From NCBI GenBank assembly GCA_023407575.1, contig JAEYLX010000022.1, forward strand, positions 1-64,000: a stretch of 64,000 bases of DNA. Reading direction: 5' to 3'. Shown here in pieces: positions 53,136 to 61,539 of the stretch; within the stretch, counting starts at the first letter, position 1, and each line of letters starts with the position of its first letter. The notes beneath the pieces were generated by a model. It had not been told where the DNA came from and did not search any database. It saw nothing but the letters and a program-made list of their open reading frames with translations. A program made the translations under genes and the position numbers. The DNA comes from Bacillota bacterium (lineage in GTDB: Bacteria > Bacillota > Clostridia > Lachnospirales > Lachnospiraceae).

Positions 53136-53240
53136 ATGAAAAATTACTTTCACTTAGAGCATTTTGAGTTGGCACATCATGTAATAATGGAGATTCAATA
53201 TGAAGATATTAATAACAGGTGCAAGAGGATTTATTGGTAA
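53136..53240 (+). CDS. possible 34-residue peptide overlapping capF
   Basis: GAGGAG lies nine bases before an ATG that opens MKNYFHLEHFELAHHVIME and ends inside capF in another frame. It echoes the KNHFHL peptide at 47848. It may be a leader or only chance; there is no other evidence. Confidence 0.25.
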   Translation: MKNYFHLEHFELAHHVIMEIQYEDINNRCKRIYW

Positions 53241-54309
53241 GAACTTAATTGCAAATCTAAAAAATGAAAAGCAGTATACCATATATGAGTATGATATCAA
53301 TACTTCAGCAGAGGATTTTGAGTATTATTGTAAAGAAGCAGAGTTCGTGTACCATTTGGCTGGTTCAAATCGTCCTAAAGAAGAAAGTGACTACATAGTT
53401 CATAACACAGATTTTACAAAAACACTAATTACAACCCTTAATAAATATCAGAATTATTGTCCTGTCGTATATGCCTCCTCCATACAGGCAGCATTGGATA
53501 ATCCCTATGGTAAAAGCAAAAAAGCAGGAGAAGAGTTGTTGGTTAATTATGCCCGGTCAACAGGAGCGAGACTATACATCTATCGCTTTAAAAATGTATT
53601 TGGAAAGTGGTGCCGACCAAATTACAACAGTGTTGTAGCAACTTTTTGTCATAATATAGCGCAAGGCTTACCAATTGAAGTACGTACCTCGGAAACACCT
53701 TTGGAATTAATTTATATTGATGACCTGGTGGAGGAGTTAATGAATAAAATCAGTTATCAGACTCCTCAAGAAGAGTATTACTACGAAATTAATAATACCT
53801 ATACGGTTATGCTTATAAAAATTGCAGAATTACTTCATTCTTTCCGGGATTGTCATACGAAACAGATCATACCCAATCTTTCTGACCAGTTTACCAAAAA
53901 ACTGTATTCCACCTATCTAAGCTATCTTCCAGCACAAGAGTTGTGTCAGGATTTGTTAATGCATACGGATCTTAGAGGGTCCTTTACAGAATTTCTAAAA
54001 CAGGAGAGCTTTGGTCAAGTATCAGTTAATATTTCAAAGCCCGGTATATTGAAAGGTAATCACTGGCATAATTCCAAAAATGAGCGATTTCTGGTAGTTA
54101 GTGGAGAAGGAGTCATACGTCTTCGTAACCTTAATTCAAATGAGTTGTTTTCCTACTATGTAAATGGGAAAAAACTTCAGTTTGTCTATTTGCCCAGTGG
54201 TTATGTTCATAATATTGAAAATCTTGGTGATACCGATCTCGTTACAATTATATGGGCAAATGAATGCTTTGATAGCAGCAAGCCAGACACAAACTATGGG
54301 GAGGTATAA
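53200..54309 (+). CDS. capF: CapF/FnlB-type UDP-sugar reductase with cupin domain
   Basis: GGAG lies ahead of the ATG. The 369-residue product has an SDR domain (KILITGARGFIGKNLIANL, YHLAGSNRPKEESDY, NPYGKSKKAGEELL) and a C-terminal cupin (about 250-369: GQVSVNISKPGILKGNHWHNSKNERFLVVSGEG with the metal-binding His residues). This two-domain arrangement is diagnostic of CapF, which makes the second intermediate of UDP-L-FucNAc from the product of CapE. CapG follows directly; CapE is 23 kb upstream. Confidence 0.9.
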   Translation: MKILITGARGFIGKNLIANLKNEKQYTIYEYDINTSAEDFEYYCKEAEFVYHLAGSNRPKEESDYIVHNTDFTKTLITTLNKYQNYCPVVYASSIQAALDNPYGKSKKAGEELLVNYARSTGARLYIYRFKNVFGKWCRPNYNSVVATFCHNIAQGLPIEVRTSETPLELIYIDDLVEELMNKISYQTPQEEYYYEINNTYTVMLIKIAELLHSFRDCHTKQIIPNLSDQFTKKLYSTYLSYLPAQELCQDLLMHTDLRGSFTEFLKQESFGQVSVNISKPGILKGNHWHNSKNERFLVVSGEGVIRLRNLNSNELFSYYVNGKKLQFVYLPSGYVHNIENLGDTDLVTIIWANECFDSSKPDTNYGEV

Positions 54310-55440
54310 ATGAAGAAGTTAAAAGTTATGACGGTGGTTGGTACCAGACCAGAGATTATTCGACTTTCGGCTGTAATCAAAAAATTAAATGAGTCAGAAG
54401 CGATTGACCATATACTTGTGCATACTGGACAAAATTATGACTATGAATTAAATCAGGTGTTTTTTGAGGATTTACAACTTAACGCACCTGATTATTATTT
54501 AGATGCAGCAAAAGGTAATGCAACCGAAACAATTGGTAATATTTTAATTAATATAGAGCCAATTTTGTTCAGGGAAAATCCCAATGCTCTTTTAGTACTT
54601 GGTGATACGAACAGCTGTCTTAGTGCTATTGCTGCCAAGAAGAGGCAAATACCAATTTTTCATATGGAAGCTGGAAATCGGTGCTTTGACCAGCGGGTAC
54701 CGGAAGAAACAAATCGTAAATTAGTAGATCATATTGCAGATATTAATTTACCTTATAGTGAGATTGCCAAGAGTTATTTGGTAAAAGAAGGGTTTCCGCA
54801 AGATCGTATTATTAAAACAGGCAGCCCAATGTTTGAAGTAATTCAATCAAAACTCTTAGAAATAGAAAACTCTGACATACTAGAACGACTGGAACTTAAG
54901 CCACAAAAATATTATCTCGTATCCTTTCATAGAGAAGAGAATGTAAACTCCGATCATAACTTATTAAATCTTGTGGATGCATTAAATGAAGTTGCTATTC
55001 GAGATCAGCTCCCAATTATTATAAGTACCCATCCAAGAACAAGAAATAGATTACAGGAAAAGAAAGTAGTATTTCACCCACTTATTAAGGTTCTAAAACC
55101 ATTCGGTTATTTGGACTATTTAAAATTACAAAGTAAAGCTAAGGCAGTATTAAGTGACAGCGGAACCATTAGTGAAGAAGCTGCCATTCTTAAATTCAAG
55201 GCAGTTAACTTAAGACAAGCACATGAAAGAATGGAAGCTATGGAGGAAGCAATTGTAATGCTTACAGGATTATCAAAGGAGCGAATTCTTCAAGCTTTGG
55301 AAGTGCTTGAGACACAAAACATTAATACACTTGATTATGTTGAGGATTATACAAAATATAATGTGTCAGAGAAGGTTCTTCGTATCATAATATCCTATAC
55401 AGACTATATTAACAGGGTCGTTTGGAATAAAGACATATAG
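54310..55440 (+). CDS. capG: CapG/FnlC-type UDP-GlcNAc 2-epimerase family enzyme
   Basis: The ATG is the base after the capF stop, with GGGGAGG ahead. The 376-residue product has KVMTVVGTRPEIIRLSAVI, VHTGQNYDYELNQVFFEDL, LGDTNSCLSAI, HMEAGNRCFDQRVPEETNRKLVDH and the C-terminal SDSGTISEEAAIL block of UDP-GlcNAc 2-epimerases. The NRCFDQRVPEE variant is typical of CapG/WbjD, which completes UDP-L-FucNAc. A strong terminator follows, so this is the end of the glycan locus. Confidence 0.9.
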   Translation: MKKLKVMTVVGTRPEIIRLSAVIKKLNESEAIDHILVHTGQNYDYELNQVFFEDLQLNAPDYYLDAAKGNATETIGNILINIEPILFRENPNALLVLGDTNSCLSAIAAKKRQIPIFHMEAGNRCFDQRVPEETNRKLVDHIADINLPYSEIAKSYLVKEGFPQDRIIKTGSPMFEVIQSKLLEIENSDILERLELKPQKYYLVSFHREENVNSDHNLLNLVDALNEVAIRDQLPIIISTHPRTRNRLQEKKVVFHPLIKVLKPFGYLDYLKLQSKAKAVLSDSGTISEEAAILKFKAVNLRQAHERMEAMEEAIVMLTGLSKERILQALEVLETQNINTLDYVEDYTKYNVSEKVLRIIISYTDYINRVVWNKDI

Positions 55441-55478
55441 AACTTTTCATTCTTTTGGATAGTTTGTGAAGGTATATA

Positions 55479-55514
55479 GTATAGGCTGTTGCAAATTAAT
55501 GCAACAGCCTATAC
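55479..55514. terminator. bidirectional terminator
   Basis: GTATAGGCTGTTGCA (55479-55493) pairs perfectly with its complement at 55500-55514 around AATTAA. It lies between the capG end and the convergent small membrane-protein gene. Confidence 0.75.
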
Positions 55515-55523
55515 AACCTGAAG

Positions 55524-55847
55524 TTATGCGCATCTAACCCAGAATAACAATCTCTTAAGCAATCCTGCAAGTACGCCAAATAAAGCGGCAATCAGAATAC
55601 TGATCAGAGCATAAATTCTAGTAAAACTTAAGCAAGAAAATTCAAATATTAATATTTCAATTGTGGTGACTCCGTGAAATAGATAAAGTCCTGTAATCAT
55701 AATAATGAATGTGATTAAATCTAATATTAATGCAGCACCTACATTAACAGCAGCTCTGTTGCATCCAATTACATTATAAAGTAAAGCACCGATAAATCCT
55801 GGTACAATGATTACTAAGAGGTACTGAAAAAATTGTAAAAAATCCAT
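55524..55847 (-). CDS. small integral membrane protein
   Basis: The second ATG of the frame (at 55847) has AAGGAG at a better distance than the first. The 107-residue product is almost wholly hydrophobic with three to four membrane segments (FQYLLVIIVPGFIGALLYNVIG, VGAALILDLITFIIMITGLYLF, ISILIAALFGVLAGLL). I do not recognise the family. It is the only minus-strand gene between 22.5 kb and the end and stands alone between the terminator and a LysM gene. Confidence 0.55.
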   Translation of the reverse strand: MDFLQFFQYLLVIIVPGFIGALLYNVIGCNRAAVNVGAALILDLITFIIMITGLYLFHGVTTIEILIFEFSCLSFTRIYALISILIAALFGVLAGLLKRLLFWVRCA

Positions 55848-56082
55848 AATCATCTCTCCTTGAGGAATATTTTTGTGACTTTATGTTTCTATAATATAAT
55901 ACGTCATTTGTTTTATTTGGTGACAGATAATGAGACTTAAGTTGACAAAAACAAATATAGATTCGACAATAGGTCCAAGGATATAAAGCAAGAAGTAGTA
56001 AATATATCCCCAAGGATATCCTTAGTAGTAATAAAGCTAGTGAAGCATATAATAATAAAAAGATAGTAAAATGAGGTTTGTT

Positions 56083-57387
56083 ATGATTATACATATCGTA
56101 CAATCTGGAGAGACCATTGAAAGTATAGCGAATTCCTATGGGGTTCCTGTAAATAGATTAATCATCGATAACGATTTAAACAATTTCAATGCATTGGTTT
56201 TGGGTCAAACTATAGTGATAGCTATTCCAGAGAAGACGTATGTGGTGATGGAAGGAGATACAGTAGAAAGTATTGCAGATAAGAATGGTATTTCAATTAG
56301 GGAACTACTTCAAAATAATAACTTTCTCTATAATCGCAATTTCATTTTTCCAGGAGAGACACTGATAATAAGTTATGGTACTTTTAGTAACGTGGTGAAT
56401 ACCAATGGTTATGCTTACCCTTTTATCGATTTTAATATTCTAAAAAGAACTCTGCCGTACCTAACGTTTATATCAATTTTTGGTTACTTAATAAAGGCGG
56501 ATGGAAACATTGAAAGTGTGGCTGACTACGATCTGCTTAATATTTCAAGGTTATATCAGGTATCACCAATCTTATTGTTATCGGCGCAAAATATTCAAGG
56601 AAATATTGACTTAGAAGTAGCATTTCGGGTACTCTATGATGAAGAAGTACAAGAAAACCTGTTAAATAATATTTTCGAAATATTAAAGAGCAAGAATTAT
56701 GCTGGAGTAAATGTTACTTACCAATTTATAGACAAGAATAATATTGAATATTACAATAATCTAACTATCAAATTATATGCGCGCCTGCATTATGCGGGAT
56801 ATCTGGTATTTATAACCCTGCCTCATAATAAAATAATCATTGATCATGAAGTGACTTTTGAGCGTTTTGATTATTCAGTTATTGGTCGGTATTGTGACGG
56901 AATTACTATTATGAACTATAACTGGGGATATTCCTATGGACCACCAGCTCCGGTTTCATCAATAGCTGACCTTAAGGAAGTATTAAATTATGTGTTAACG
57001 CAAGTTCCACCGGAAAAGATAGATTTAGGAATACCAATTATCGGATATGATTGGGAACTTCCATATATTATCGGTGTTTCAAAGGCTCGTTCCTTAACCA
57101 TTAGTTCAGCAATTAACTTGGCAAGTGAATTTGGAGCAGTAATATTATTTGATGAAACATCTCAGACTCCATATTTTGAATATATTGATCCGCGGGGTGG
57201 GATACCAACAAGACATATTGTTTGGTTTGTAGATGCCAGAAGTATTAATTCCTTAATGATCTTAGTGGATGAATATAAACTAAGAGGATCAGGTATATGG
57301 AACATTATGTACTTCTATGCACAAATGTGGTTAGTTATTAATAGTCAAAATGAAATTGTAACAAATGAACCTGAAATTAATCTTTGA
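56083..57387 (+). CDS. LysM + GH18-like protein (SleL/YaaH type), catalytic motif degenerate
   Basis: I choose the ATG at 56083 (MIIHIVQSGETIESIANSYGV), the usual LysM start. The 434-residue product has two LysM domains (about 1-45 and 50-95) that bind peptidoglycan and a GH18-like barrel (about 110-425). Family members with N-acetylglucosaminidase activity carry a DxxDxDxE-type strand, commonly GVNIDFE in this subfamily. Here the strand reads YAGVNVTYQFID, with Thr and Gln at the acidic positions, so hydrolysis is doubtful. MNYNWGYSYGPPAP and SGIWNIMYFY are otherwise well kept. No signal peptide is seen, as in other spore-cortex LysM proteins. Confidence 0.75.
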   Translation: MIIHIVQSGETIESIANSYGVPVNRLIIDNDLNNFNALVLGQTIVIAIPEKTYVVMEGDTVESIADKNGISIRELLQNNNFLYNRNFIFPGETLIISYGTFSNVVNTNGYAYPFIDFNILKRTLPYLTFISIFGYLIKADGNIESVADYDLLNISRLYQVSPILLLSAQNIQGNIDLEVAFRVLYDEEVQENLLNNIFEILKSKNYAGVNVTYQFIDKNNIEYYNNLTIKLYARLHYAGYLVFITLPHNKIIIDHEVTFERFDYSVIGRYCDGITIMNYNWGYSYGPPAPVSSIADLKEVLNYVLTQVPPEKIDLGIPIIGYDWELPYIIGVSKARSLTISSAINLASEFGAVILFDETSQTPYFEYIDPRGGIPTRHIVWFVDARSINSLMILVDEYKLRGSGIWNIMYFYAQMWLVINSQNEIVTNEPEINL

Positions 57388-57490
57388 GGTAACATATCAA
57401 TAGCGAAAGAGGTATATTTCTAACTAAAGTTGAGGGAATAATAAATTTATATTAAAATTAAAGTAATACATAGTACAAAAATGAGATTTG

Positions 57491-57499
57491 TGCTATACT
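57491..57499 (+). promoter_or_regulatory. possible extended -10 element
   Basis: TGCTATACT fits the extended -10 form (TGnTATAAT) and lies about 38 bases ahead of the next start codon. No clear -35 is seen. Confidence 0.35.
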
Positions 57500-57536
57500 C
57501 TTGTTGGAAATATTTACTGTATATACGGAGGATCGG

Positions 57537-58427
57537 ATGAAAAAACTGTTATTTATATTTAATCCCTCTGCTGGAAGAGGTAAAATAAAAAATAAATTAT
57601 TTGATATTATTAACACCTTTGTAAAACATGGTTACAAGGTAACAGTATTCCCAACACAGAACAAAGGGGATGCCACACAGATAATAACGAGAGAGTCAGA
57701 ATTGTATGATATTTTAGTATGTGCTGGAGGTGACGGGACACTGAATGAAGTCATTTCCGGGCAAATGTTTTCTGGTAAAGTAATCCCAATTGGGTATATA
57801 CCTGCGGGTTCTATGAACGATGTTGCTCATAGTCTTAAAATAAGCAAGGAAGTTAAGAATGCAGTTCAAAACATAGTTACTGGCTCACCGAAGTTACTTG
57901 ATGTGGGGAAATTTAACGATAAATATTTTATTTATGTTGCGGCCTTCGGAGCATTTACGGATGTACCGTATACTACCTCTCAAAAAAATAAAAATGTTAT
58001 TGGAATATTATCTTATTATCTGGAAGGAATAAAAAAGATATCAGAATTAAAGGCAAAACATGTAAAGGTTTTATATGATAATAAAGTAATTGAAGATGAC
58101 TTTATCTTAGGATTTGTAACCAACTCTTTATACATTGCAGGGTTTAAAAATATTAATTATAGAAAGACAAGCCTGAACGATGGGATTTTTGAAATGCTTT
58201 TAGTTAAGATGCCAAAAAATATTTTTGATCTTGAAGCTATTATTTCCTCTTTACTAAATAATAAAATTAACGAAAACCATCTTTATTACATCCAGGCAGC
58301 AAAGCTAACTGTTATTTCCGACTCCATGGAATGGACAGTGGACGGAGAATTTGGTGGAGTATATGAAAAGGTAGAAATTGAAAATTGCAATAATGCCATT
58401 GAAATTATCTGCAAGCCCACAAGGTAG
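57537..58427 (+). CDS. diacylglycerol/lipid kinase family protein (YegS/DgkB-like)
   Basis: The ATG at 57537 follows GGAGG; twelve earlier codons are dropped. The 296-residue product has FIFNPSAGRGKIKNKLFDII, LVCAGGDGTLNEVISG (the GGDGT nucleotide motif) and IPAGSMNDVAHSLKI, where most relatives have GTxNDFA. Asp/Glu residues near the C-terminus (TVDGEFGG) complete the site. It phosphorylates diacylglycerol or a similar lipid at the membrane. A tandem-repeat tract follows it. Confidence 0.85.
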   Translation: MKKLLFIFNPSAGRGKIKNKLFDIINTFVKHGYKVTVFPTQNKGDATQIITRESELYDILVCAGGDGTLNEVISGQMFSGKVIPIGYIPAGSMNDVAHSLKISKEVKNAVQNIVTGSPKLLDVGKFNDKYFIYVAAFGAFTDVPYTTSQKNKNVIGILSYYLEGIKKISELKAKHVKVLYDNKVIEDDFILGFVTNSLYIAGFKNINYRKTSLNDGIFEMLLVKMPKNIFDLEAIISSLLNNKINENHLYYIQAAKLTVISDSMEWTVDGEFGGVYEKVEIENCNNAIEIICKPTR

Positions 58428-58440
58428 AACCAAATGAAGA

Positions 58441-58676
58441 ATTAAAACAAAGATAAAAGGATTAAAACAAAGATAAAAGGATTAAAGCAAAGATAAAAGA
58501 ATTAAACAAAGATAAAAGAATTAAAACAAAGATAAAAGAATTAAAGCAAAGATAAAAGAATTAAACAAAGATAAAAGAATTAAAACAAAGATAAAAGGAT
58601 TAAACAAAGATAAAAGGATTAAAACAAAGATAAAGAATTAAAACAAAGATAAAAGATTTAAAACTTAGATAAAAGG
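58441..58676. repeat. 19-20 bp tandem repeat, about 12 copies
   Basis: The unit ATTAAAACAAAGATAAAAGR is repeated about twelve times with few changes (unit length 19 or 20 because the A-run varies), starting 13 bases after the kinase stop and ending just before AGGTAAGGG ahead of the next gene. Units are uninterrupted, with no spacers, so this is not a CRISPR array. It is non-coding in the forward direction of the neighbours and probably arose by slippage. Confidence 0.85.
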
Positions 58677-58689
58677 TAAGGGAAAGAAC

Positions 58690-59241
58690 ATGAGCACATT
58701 AAATGACAGTGATTATAAAGGGCTAGAAAATAATATAATAGATGTAATAAAAGAAGAGCAGATTAAACTTGGATATAGAGATGAAAAAATTCGTTTATAT
58801 TACCCTATGGAGTCCTTAAAAAATTATTTAGGGAAAGAATTAACGAAAGAGGAATTGGACAAGTCTCTGGCAGCATTTCGCATGCAGGTTGCAGACCGCC
58901 TTGGTAGTCTGGAAATTTCAAATACAGGAGAGAGATACTGCATATTAATACCCGCAATTGGTGTAACCTATGTTCATCAGCATGTAAAACGTGACTTTTT
59001 AGAAGCGTTTATTAATACAATCCGTAAACATAATTTGACAATAGAAGATGTTTTGCAAGTATTTAAAAATTATTCCAACAAAGTAGTTTTTAAAAAGGAA
59101 AATCATGGTGAATTTGAATATTTAATCTATTTTGAAGATGGCATTCCAGACACCTATCGGTACTGCATTACCTTCGAAGGACCTCATGCAATATATCACC
59201 GCTTTACCATAGCAGATTATAATTCCTTTGATTTTTCATAA
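58690..59241 (+). CDS. DUF3877 family protein
   Basis: AAGGTAAGGG precedes the ATG. The 183-residue product reads LENNIIDVIKEEQIKLGYRDEKIRLYYPMESLKNYLG and later GIPDTYRYCITFEGPHAIYHRFT, matching DUF3877, a family of unknown function in Lachnospiraceae. No membrane segment or signal is seen. It stands at the end of the repeat tract, which may influence its expression. Confidence 0.65.
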   Translation: MSTLNDSDYKGLENNIIDVIKEEQIKLGYRDEKIRLYYPMESLKNYLGKELTKEELDKSLAAFRMQVADRLGSLEISNTGERYCILIPAIGVTYVHQHVKRDFLEAFINTIRKHNLTIEDVLQVFKNYSNKVVFKKENHGEFEYLIYFEDGIPDTYRYCITFEGPHAIYHRFTIADYNSFDFS

Positions 59242-59377
59242 AATTTACTTTATTTAGTTATTATATGGATTTCTCATTATATTCCATGTGATTATTTATG
59301 CATAGCCTATTGACATGTTGCATAAGTATAGCTAAAATTGTTATCAAATGTTATCTAAAAAATAGAATAATAAGAAT

Positions 59378-59415
59378 AAAAATCGGCAAAGGTGTCATTG
59401 GGATTTGCCATTTTT
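59378..59415 (+). terminator. hairpin upstream of oppB
   Basis: AAAAAT-C-GGCAAA (59378-59390) pairs with TTTGCC-ATTTTT (59404-59415). It ends 18 bases before the oppB start, so it may terminate DUF3877 transcription or act as an attenuator of the opp operon. Confidence 0.5.
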
Positions 59416-59433
59416 ATTGTAGAGGAGTAACCG

Positions 59434-60351
59434 ATGATTAAGTATGTAATTAAAAGACTATTGCTTGCAGTAATTACAGTTTTTATTGTAGGCACGTTAA
59501 CGTTCTTCCTGATGAACATGGTTCCAGGTGGACCCTTCCTTTCAGAAAAAGCAATCAGTCCAGCTGCACAAAAAGCTTTAGAGGCAAAGTACGGCTTGGA
59601 TAAGCCATTGTTTCAGCAATATGTTACATATATGACTGATGCACTTCATGGCGATTTCGGTGATAGCTTAAAACAGAGAGGTCGAACCGTTGCCTCCATA
59701 ATATCTACTAAGTTTCCTGTTTCAGCTAGAGTAGGTGGTTGCGCTATCCTTTTGTCTTTATTGATCGGTATTCCTTTGGGATGTATGGCTGCCTTGAACA
59801 GAGGTAAGTTTTTAGACAGCTTTATTAGTGTCATTTCAACCTTTGGTATTGCTGTTCCTAGCTTTGTTATCTGTACTTTATTAATGTATTTCTTAGGAGT
59901 TCATCTAAAGTGGCTTCCAACCTTTGGTATTACTTCCTGGAAACATTACGTTATGCCTGTTATGGCACTTTCCTTTTATCCAACCGCTTATATTATGAGA
60001 CTTATGAGATCCTCCTTATTAGACGTTTTGGGACAGGATTATATGAGAACCACCAAAGCGAAAGGGGTATCACAGTTCTTTGCTTTATATAAGCATGCAC
60101 TTAGAAATGCGATTCTTCCAGTTATTACCTATTTAGGACCTATGACAGCCTATACCTTAACCGGTAGCTTTGTAGTTGAAAAGATATTTACAATCCCTGG
60201 TTTAGGTGGAGAGTTTATTGGATCTATTGGTAGCCGTGATTATACTATAATTATGGGAACTACAATATTCCTTGCTGCACTTATGGTGTTCATGAATGTA
60301 GTTGTTGATATTGTATATAAGCTAGTTGATCCAAGAATTAAGCTGAAATAA
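59434..60351 (+). CDS. oppB: oligopeptide ABC transporter permease OppB
   Basis: AGAGGAG precedes the ATG. The 305-residue product has six hydrophobic segments and the family start MIKYVIKRLLLAVITVFIVGTLTFFLMNMVPGGPF. The binding-protein-dependent permease motif TTKAKGVSQFFALYKHALRNAILP contacts the ATPase subunits. It forms the channel with OppC. It heads an operon in the order B, C, D, F, A. Confidence 0.9.
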   Translation: MIKYVIKRLLLAVITVFIVGTLTFFLMNMVPGGPFLSEKAISPAAQKALEAKYGLDKPLFQQYVTYMTDALHGDFGDSLKQRGRTVASIISTKFPVSARVGGCAILLSLLIGIPLGCMAALNRGKFLDSFISVISTFGIAVPSFVICTLLMYFLGVHLKWLPTFGITSWKHYVMPVMALSFYPTAYIMRLMRSSLLDVLGQDYMRTTKAKGVSQFFALYKHALRNAILPVITYLGPMTAYTLTGSFVVEKIFTIPGLGGEFIGSIGSRDYTIIMGTTIFLAALMVFMNVVVDIVYKLVDPRIKLK

Positions 60352-60463
60352 TTAAGCTGACAATATCTGAAAAATAATAAGAGTAGAATACAAGGAAAGG
60401 ATAAGTGCAAACTGCCTTTGTTCATAGAATTAAGGTTAGCATTGCAAATTATTTTGCAATTGC

Positions 60464-61522
60464 ATGAAAATAAAAATGAAAAACAATCCGATGTCATTAC
60501 AAAAAAAATGGAATTACGAAGATTTTCTTCCTGCTAGTGAGGAGGAAAAAGAAAGCCTGGTTGCCATGCGTGAAAGCGTTGGCTTTTGGCGTGATGGATT
60601 CCGACGTTTGAAAAAAAATAAGGTTGCAATGGTAAGCTTATTTGTAGTTATCTTTATTATATTTATATCGTTCATCGTTCCGCTATTTTATCCATATTCC
60701 TATAAGACACAGATCAGAGGCTCTGAAAATCTTAAGCCAATGTCTTATTCTGCTAAGGAAATAGAACGTATGGATGCTGGCGAGAAGATATTCCCACATA
60801 TTTTGGGTACAGATAAATTAGGTCGTGATTATGCAATTAGAATTATGATAGGATCTAGAATTTCGCTTATCGTAGGTTTAGTTGCAACAGCAATTATTCT
60901 CGTTATTGGATCTACCTATGGTGCAATTGCTGCTTTTGCTGGTGGTAAGACAGACTTAGTTATGATGAGAATTGTAGATATTATCTATACGGTTCCTGAT
61001 ATTTTGTTAATTGTTCTTTTATCCTTTGCCTTAAAACACCCATTAGAAGTTTTAACTTCACTTCCAGGGTTTCAATGGATACAAACGGTAGGAACTAATT
61101 TAATCAGTATCTTCATCGTTTTTGCGCTTTTATATTGGGTTGGTATGGCTCGTATGGTGCGTAGCCAGGTACTTATGTTAAAAGAAAGCGAATATGTTAC
61201 TGCAGCTAGAGCCTTAGGTGCTTCCAGTGGCAGAATTATTAGAAAACACTTATTAACCAACTGTATCGGTACTTTGATTGTAACTACTACACTGCAAATT
61301 CCATCTTCAATTTTTACAGAGAGTTTCTTAAGCTTTCTTGGTTTAGGTGTTGCTGTGCCCTTGCCTTCTTTAGGAAGTCTTGCAAGTGATGCAATTAACG
61401 GTATTAATACCTACCCTTATTTGCTCTTTGCACCTGCTTTATTAATCAGCTTAATTATCTTAAGCTTTAACTTGTTAGGTGATGGATTACGTGATGCATT
61501 TGATCCAAAACTGAAAAACTAA
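60464..61522 (+). CDS. oppC: oligopeptide ABC transporter permease OppC
   Basis: No start has a strong ribosome-binding site; the ATG at 60464 is the first, 60491 (MSLQKKWNYEDF) is an alternative. The 352-residue product has an N-terminal cytoplasmic stretch, a first hydrophobic segment near 55-80, and a permease domain with TAARALGASSGRIIRKHLLTN as the ATPase-contact motif. The loop LGTDKLGRDYAIRIMIGSR is typical of OppC. The stop overlaps the ATG of the next frame (TAATG). Confidence 0.9.
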   Translation: MKIKMKNNPMSLQKKWNYEDFLPASEEEKESLVAMRESVGFWRDGFRRLKKNKVAMVSLFVVIFIIFISFIVPLFYPYSYKTQIRGSENLKPMSYSAKEIERMDAGEKIFPHILGTDKLGRDYAIRIMIGSRISLIVGLVATAIILVIGSTYGAIAAFAGGKTDLVMMRIVDIIYTVPDILLIVLLSFALKHPLEVLTSLPGFQWIQTVGTNLISIFIVFALLYWVGMARMVRSQVLMLKESEYVTAARALGASSGRIIRKHLLTNCIGTLIVTTTLQIPSSIFTESFLSFLGLGVAVPLPSLGSLASDAINGINTYPYLLFAPALLISLIILSFNLLGDGLRDAFDPKLKN

Positions 61523-61539
61523 TGAAAGGGAGCGAGACA

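Noticed and set aside
58441..58676. CRISPR array
   Set aside because: The units are contiguous 19-20 bp repeats with no variable spacers and no cas genes nearby.
59256..59290. A sixth copy of the island repeat (TTTCTCATTATATTCC)
   Set aside because: The likeness to copy D covers only an AT-rich dozen bases, with no arms and no island context.
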